In this document: positions 54,742 to 58,163 of the stretch, piece by piece
Position numbering within the stretch: the first letter of the stretch is position 1
Layout of the letters: each line of letters opens with the position of its first letter
From: Peptoniphilus obesi ph1
GTDB lineage: Bacteria > Bacillota > Clostridia > Tissierellales > Peptoniphilaceae
Reading direction: 5' to 3'
Assembly (NCBI RefSeq): GCF_000311865.1
Contig: NZ_HE978582.1
Span: forward strand, 132,917 to 191,079
Length of the DNA: 58,163 bases
Program-made: the position numbers and the translations under genes
Notes under the pieces: generated by a model
What the model was told of the DNA's origin: nothing
The model's database searches: none
The model's input: only the letters and a program-made list of their open reading frames with translations

Positions 54742-56431
54742 TTACAAGACTTTTATTCATAACAGTGGGGATAGTATTTGACTTCCTGCTTTTATCGATA
54801 CTTTTCTTTTTTATAGTGTTAGTTTTAATATCAGGCTTATCCGTTTTTGTCATTTCTTCAAGTAAAGACAATTCTTCAGTATGATTAAATCTAACATCTA
54901 TCGTCTTATCTTCAGAAATAAAAATTTTATCAATAAGCATCACAACAGACAATCTATCTATTTCAGATAAATTTTTATACTTGTTAATGTCGATGATCCA
55001 ACTCTTATTTTTGTCAATCTTCTCCTTAGTATCTTCCTGTTTTTTCAATCTATACTCGATACTTTCATCTAATTTAGTCAATTTCTCTGTATAGTTTTTT
55101 CTAAAAAGTTGATATTCTTCTTTACTAATAACATCTTCTTTTAGGTCAAGGTATAGAGAAGATAAGAGTTCTTCTGTCATCGCTTTTTCTCGTTTTAGTA
55201 TAGGAATTTGATTATCTTTCAAATTTTTATTTATATCTATACGCTGAACTTTAGAATATAGATTTTCATTAAATTCAATGTAGGACTTCATTATTTTAGA
55301 TACTGCTTTTATCAAGGTTTCTTCTTTTATGCTGTGTCTTGTGCAAGATTTTTCCTTGTTATACTTTGAGCATATATAGAAAACCTCTTCTCTTTTTTTA
55401 TACTTTACAGTCCTTCTAATCAAAGAACTTCCACATTCTTTACAAAAAAGCATTCCTGTAAAAATATCAATTTTGTCCTTTCCACGAGAATTATTCAAAT
55501 CTCTTTTTAACATAGTATTTGCAATAGTAAAAACTTCTTTACTTATAATTGCTTCATGGGTATTTTCTACTCTTATCCATTCTTCTTTCTCTTTTTCTAT
55601 CTGCTGTTTATTTTTATAACTTAAAGTAACACTCTTTCCTTGTAAAGTATTTCCAATATATACTTCATTTTCTATAATTCTATTTACTGTCTTTGCTGAC
55701 CAAGTTCCACCTTTTGTATTTTGAAATCCATTACACTTAAATCCTTGACTTTCTTTATATTTTCTTGGAGTTAAAACTCCTAAATGATTTAGTTCATCTG
55801 CAATTGCCTTTGAGGAATATCCCAAGAGCTTCATATCAAATATATTTTTAATGTTTTTAGCAACTTGTTCATCAACCACTAACTTATTTTTGTTCTTTTC
55901 TGATTTTTTATATCCATAGGGTGCAAAGGCACTGATGAAATCACCTTTTTCTCTTTTTATCTTCTGGGAGCTTTTTACCTTATTGGAAATATCTCTGCAA
56001 TAACTGTCATTGATGAAGTTTTTTATAGGAAGTATAAGATGTGTATCGTTTATATCTGCACTTTTACTATCGTAATTGTCATTTACTGATATAAATCTTA
56101 TACCGTTGTCCGGAAATATTCTTTGAATATATTTTCCAGCTTCTATATAATCTCTTCCGAATCTCGATAAGTCCTTTACAATAATTGTATTGAACTTTCT
56201 ATCATAGGCAGCCTTTATCATTTCTTTAAAATTGGGACGATCAAAATTTGCACCTGAATATCCATCATCAACATACTCTTTGATCATTGTAATTTGATTT
56301 TTTCTTGCATAAGAGTTTATAATTTCTCTTTGATTGGATATAGAGTTACTTTCTGTTTTTTCGCCATCTTCTTTTGATAATCTTAAATACATAACTGCCA
56401 AATTTTCTTTTGCTAAATTGTTTTTAAACAT
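54713..56431 (-). CDS. Large serine recombinase C
   Basis: A 572-residue recombinase, first of the three. LAVMYLRLSKEDGEKTES holds Ser19; VDDGYSGANFDRPNF, IVKDLSRFGRDYIEAGKYIQ, APYGYKKSEKNKNK, zinc ribbon FCKECGSSLIRRTVKYKKRE with ICSKYNKEKSC, coiled coil about 390-480. The last 45 residues are a Ser/Lys-rich tail ending EVCCG. AAAGGAGG stands before the ATG and a strong promoter is 67 bases upstream. Similar to the TnpX group of clostridial elements. Confidence 0.93.
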   Translation of the reverse strand: MFKNNLAKENLAVMYLRLSKEDGEKTESNSISNQREIINSYARKNQITMIKEYVDDGYSGANFDRPNFKEMIKAAYDRKFNTIIVKDLSRFGRDYIEAGKYIQRIFPDNGIRFISVNDNYDSKSADINDTHLILPIKNFINDSYCRDISNKVKSSQKIKREKGDFISAFAPYGYKKSEKNKNKLVVDEQVAKNIKNIFDMKLLGYSSKAIADELNHLGVLTPRKYKESQGFKCNGFQNTKGGTWSAKTVNRIIENEVYIGNTLQGKSVTLSYKNKQQIEKEKEEWIRVENTHEAIISKEVFTIANTMLKRDLNNSRGKDKIDIFTGMLFCKECGSSLIRRTVKYKKREEVFYICSKYNKEKSCTRHSIKEETLIKAVSKIMKSYIEFNENLYSKVQRIDINKNLKDNQIPILKREKAMTEELLSSLYLDLKEDVISKEEYQLFRKNYTEKLTKLDESIEYRLKKQEDTKEKIDKNKSWIIDINKYKNLSEIDRLSVVMLIDKIFISEDKTIDVRFNHTEELSLLEEMTKTDKPDIKTNTIKKKSIDKSRKSNTIPTVMNKSLVSAESEVCCG

Positions 56432-56497
56432 AAAAAAGCCTCCTTTAATTCAATTTACATACAATAAATCGAACCAAGGTTAGGCTTCCACAAAAAT

Positions 56498-56526
56498 ATT
56501 ATAACGCTCCTTATATTTTTTGTCAG
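56498..56526 (-). promoter_or_regulatory. Promoter of the recombinase operon
   Basis: CTGACA (56521-56526) and TATAAT (56498-56503) on the minus strand with exactly 17 bases between. Downstream at 56471-56480 is GAACCAAGGT followed by TAGGCTTC, a small dyad (AACC AA GGTT) between promoter and recombinase C that could be an operator or recombination site. Confidence 0.7.
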
Positions 56527-56529
56527 CCC

Positions 56530-56697
56530 CTAATAGACAGAAAATTTTTCTTTGATGTATTCCTCTACTAAATTTTCTAAACTAAATCCATTTTCATTAA
56601 ATTTAACTTCTATATTCCAACCATCAATTTGATTTATTGTCTGTTTATCTTTTTTATCTGTTTTCATTTCTATATCTATATTATGTTCATCACACAT
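56530..56697 (-). CDS. Small element-encoded protein, 55 residues
   Basis: MCDEHNIDIEMKTDKKDKQT then INQIDGWNIEVKFNENGFSL and ENLVEEYIKEKFSVY. AAGGAG is placed 8 bases before the ATG at 56697. The C-terminal half (a strand, then an amphipathic helix) has the general shape of the small TnpW-like proteins found before recombinase genes in clostridial elements, but the sequence match is weak. It stands directly before the recombinase promoter. Confidence 0.6.
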   Translation of the reverse strand: MCDEHNIDIEMKTDKKDKQTINQIDGWNIEVKFNENGFSLENLVEEYIKEKFSVY

Positions 56698-56720
56698 AAT
56701 ATCTTCTCCTTATCTTCAAT

Positions 56721-57010
56721 ATTTTTAAGTTTTTTGACATTAACAGGCGTGTAGGCCACGACATTGGAATTTCACCACCGCCCCTTTTCAAGATGAGCCG
56801 GCAACAACTGTAGAAGTATCATTATCCCCATTTGCTTCAATGCATCAGTTTCCTAGGCTGAATATATAATTTCTTTTTGTCGCTCGTTTTCTTTTATCCT
56901 TCTTTTAACTAGAGTATTTATTTAAGCCGAAATCCTTATCAGCAGAAAAGTCATGGCGAAGAAATTATAAAGCTCCACAAATGGTTAATGTCCTGTCTTG
57001 GTCTATTCAG
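56721..57010 (-). other. Non-coding, GC-richer segment, possible structured RNA
   Basis: Between the 55-aa gene and the sigma factor gene are about 290 bases with no good frame. The part 56741-56860 is clearly richer in G+C than anything around it, a sign of folding or foreign DNA. On the minus strand GGCGGTG and CACGCC close a stem (56746-56782), with GCCGGC and CCTAGG palindromes nearby. TTGACA at about 57012-57017 has no matching -10. It may be a regulatory RNA or leader for the recombinase genes. Confidence 0.35.
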
Positions 57011-57047
57011 TTGTCAAGGTTCAAATTTCTATTAATTTCTTTTTTTA

Positions 57048-57098
57048 TATAAAAGAGGACAAAATTCCCCTTCACTTTATAAAGGAAAATTTGCCCTC
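57048..57098 (-). terminator. Strong terminator after the sigma factor gene
   Basis: GAGGACAAAATTCCCCTT (57055-57072) pairs with AAGGAAAATTTGCCCTC (57082-57098), nearly 17 bp; the minus strand continues TTTTATATAAAAAAAG. It separates the sigma gene from the GC-richer segment. Confidence 0.8.
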
Positions 57099-57113
57099 TT
57101 TGGTAACCAGAAT

Positions 57114-57524
57114 TTATAGTTCTTCTATAAATTTCTTTAGTTTTTCTAAAATTTTATCTCGTCTTTTAATTAAAGTTGGATGTGAGATATTTTTAGTCTT
57201 TGCTACTGCACGAAGTGTTTCATCATTGAAATATAATCTTTCTATGATTTCCCGTTCATCCTTATTTAACTTTGACATTGCATTTCTTAGTGCTTCAATC
57301 ATCATTTGTGTAGCTACAACTTTTTCAACATCAACATTTTTATCTTCTAGATTATCTTCAAAATTCCCATCGTGATTTAGAGACGAAAAAAATAGCAAGT
57401 GGTTTTTCTTGTCCACCTGCTCTAAATATTTTTCGTGTTCTCTTTCTTGCCAGTAGACTTTGTATATCTGCTCACTTACTTTGATTTTTTGCCCACCGAC
57501 ATAAAGGTAATATTCTTTTGTCAT
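57114..57524 (-). CDS. Small sigma-70-like factor of a mobile element
   Basis: A 136-residue protein. The end, MSKLNKDEREIIERLYFNDE then TLRAVAKTKNISHPTLIKRR, is a sigma region 4 helix-turn-helix; the start (YYLYVGGQKIKVSEQIYKVY, WQEREHEKY) is the usual N-terminus of sigma-like proteins on Tn916/Tn1549-type elements. Region 2 is not recognisable, so it may control transfer or excision genes in an unusual way. GGAGG precedes the ATG. Confidence 0.8.
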   Translation of the reverse strand: MTKEYYLYVGGQKIKVSEQIYKVYWQEREHEKYLEQVDKKNHLLFFSSLNHDGNFEDNLEDKNVDVEKVVATQMMIEALRNAMSKLNKDEREIIERLYFNDETLRAVAKTKNISHPTLIKRRDKILEKLKKFIEEL

Positions 57525-57559
57525 TTATATTTCCTCCATTCTTTTTTTGTCTTTATGTT

Positions 57560-57610
57560 TTCAGACAAAAAAAGGAGGACTCCTGCTCTTGGGCATGGTT
57601 AGTCCTCTAG
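57560..57610 (-). terminator. Hairpin with T run between MATE and sigma genes
   Basis: GAGGACT (57575-57581) and AGTCCTC (57601-57607) pair; on the minus strand CTTTTTTTG follows. The loop contains ATGCCCAAGAGCAGG, which could start a leader peptide. It is either the MATE terminator, though about 150 bases after its stop, or an attenuator before the sigma factor gene. Confidence 0.55.
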
Positions 57611-57762
57611 AATGAAAGAAACTCTTTCTAATAGTAATTATATTTAATTTTTTAACTGAGTTATCTAACTTGTAAACAGCGTAAACCAAAGAAAAAAGGT
57701 AAATGTAATTTAATTATATTTATTTGCATATTTCCCTCCATTCTTTTAAATAAACCTACTTA

Positions 57763-58163
57763 TTATTCATTACTTGAATTTTTCAAACTAATTTTATCCA
57801 TCCTATTTAATTCCCCAAACATCATTACTACACCAGCTATTATCATAATTAAATCTACAAGGGGTTCTGCAAACCATACTGCTTTAACTCCAAATATCAT
57901 TGGTAAAATAATCATGGCAGGTACGAATAAAAATAACTGTCTTAGCATTACTATTATGCCGGCTTTTTTAGCGTTTCCTATTGATTGGAAGAATGTTATA
58001 GTCATTACCATTACTCCATATAGGATAAAGATAGAATAAAATAGTCTAAAGTTTCCTATTCCCTGAGTTATAATACTTTCTTCTACTCCAAATAAAGACA
58101 GAATATTCTTTGAAAATGCTAATGCTGGTATCCAAAATATTGATGCAAGAACTAATCCTCCAA
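57763..58163 (-). CDS. MATE-family multidrug efflux transporter, C-terminal part
   Basis: The frame is open from the window edge and ends at 57763, giving about 133 residues: GGLVLASIFWIPALAFSKNI, then FGVEESIITQGIGNFRLFY, TITFFQSIGNAKKAGIIVML and LRQLFLFVPAMIILPMIFGV. QSIGNAKKAG and the final helices are typical of MATE (NorM/MepA-like) exporters, which use sodium or proton to expel cationic drugs. The first two thirds are outside the window. It may be cargo of the element. Confidence 0.85.
   Translation of the reverse strand, partial: GGLVLASIFWIPALAFSKNILSLFGVEESIITQGIGNFRLFYSIFILYGVMVMTITFFQSIGNAKKAGIIVMLRQLFLFVPAMIILPMIFGVKAVWFAEPLVDLIMIIAGVVMMFGELNRMDKISLKNSSNE

Larger units (their letters stand above)
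50403..58163. mobile_element. Integrated element with three large serine recombinases; right end not in window
   Basis: The left boundary is where homology to the ABC ATPase ends, at 50402/50403. Rightward follow a KilA-N gene, three tandem serine recombinases, a 55-aa protein, a possible structured RNA, a small sigma factor and a MATE transporter that leaves the window. The missing 5' part of the ATPase was searched for in 56432-58163 and not seen, so the element extends further. No relaxase or conjugation gene is visible. It may be an integrative mobilisable element or the end of a larger conjugative one; MATE could also belong to the chromosome. Confidence 0.7.

Noticed and set aside
56460-56500. 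GGTTCGA-containing sequence before recombinase C as a tRNA end
   Set aside because: Only the T-loop-like heptamer is present; no acceptor stem, anticodon arm or CCA could be found.
56738-56880. Plus-strand open frame of about 40 codons in the GC-richer segment
   Set aside because: It lacks a start codon and ribosome binding site, and lies opposite to all neighbouring genes; kept only as non-coding candidate.

Overview
The window looks like chromosome of a low-GC, AT-rich Gram-positive anaerobe. The gene content and protein sequences (clostridial-type ribosomal operon, TsaBDE cluster, iron alcohol dehydrogenase, Nim-like protein, CD1871A-like CxxC peptide) fit the Tissierellia/Peptoniphilaceae (Anaerococcus or Peptoniphilus type); this is inference, since no 16S gene is present. 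No rRNA, tRNA or CRISPR array was seen.

Layout. 1-103: end of an IS3-type insertion sequence. 131-3170: small accessory island, all on the minus strand, with a secreted cysteine-containing peptide gene (frameshifted), a decayed paralogue of it, an unknown 261-aa gene, three tiny membrane proteins and a 33-bp triplicate repeat. 3235-17014: the S10-spc-alpha ribosomal protein operon (rpsJ to rplQ, with secY, adk, infA, rpmJ, rpoA), read leftward from a strong promoter at 17228-17256; rpsD and map are missing from their usual places. 17551-22954: a UgpBAEC-like ABC importer with a cytosolic phosphodiesterase, probably for a glycerophosphodiester; its binding-protein gene carries a one-base frameshift. 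23235-29421: MFS transporter, AGCS amino acid symporter with glyA, trmL, iron alcohol dehydrogenase. 29439-31982: tsaD-rimI-tsaB-tsaE (t6A tRNA modification) with overlapping genes.

32067-38247: DUF523 protein, a membrane-anchored polysaccharide deacetylase, a Nim-like flavoprotein, then a redox cluster (46-aa CxxC peptide, membrane polyferredoxin, TlpA-like lipoprotein) divergent from a two-component system; a long dyad lies between them. 38283-43054: glutaredoxin-like gene whose promoter is a perfect palindrome, an ArsR/SmtB sensor with an alpha5 zinc motif, rsmA, rnmV, tatD, metG. 43192-47237: two UspA paralogues, ECF sigma factor with a frameshifted anti-sigma gene, and a sodium:neurotransmitter-type symporter.

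47360-58163: an FtsX-type ABC exporter whose ATPase gene is cut inside the Walker A motif by a mobile element. The element's visible genes are a KilA-N protein, three consecutive large serine recombinases, a 55-aa protein, a GC-richer non-coding segment that may be a structured RNA, a small sigma factor and the 3' part of a MATE efflux gene; its far end is outside the window. The most interesting items are this element and its insertion point, the divergent redox/two-component locus with its dyad, and the zinc sensor/palindrome pair. Three otherwise intact genes are each broken by what looks like loss of one base, so sequence error must be excluded before they are called pseudogenes.
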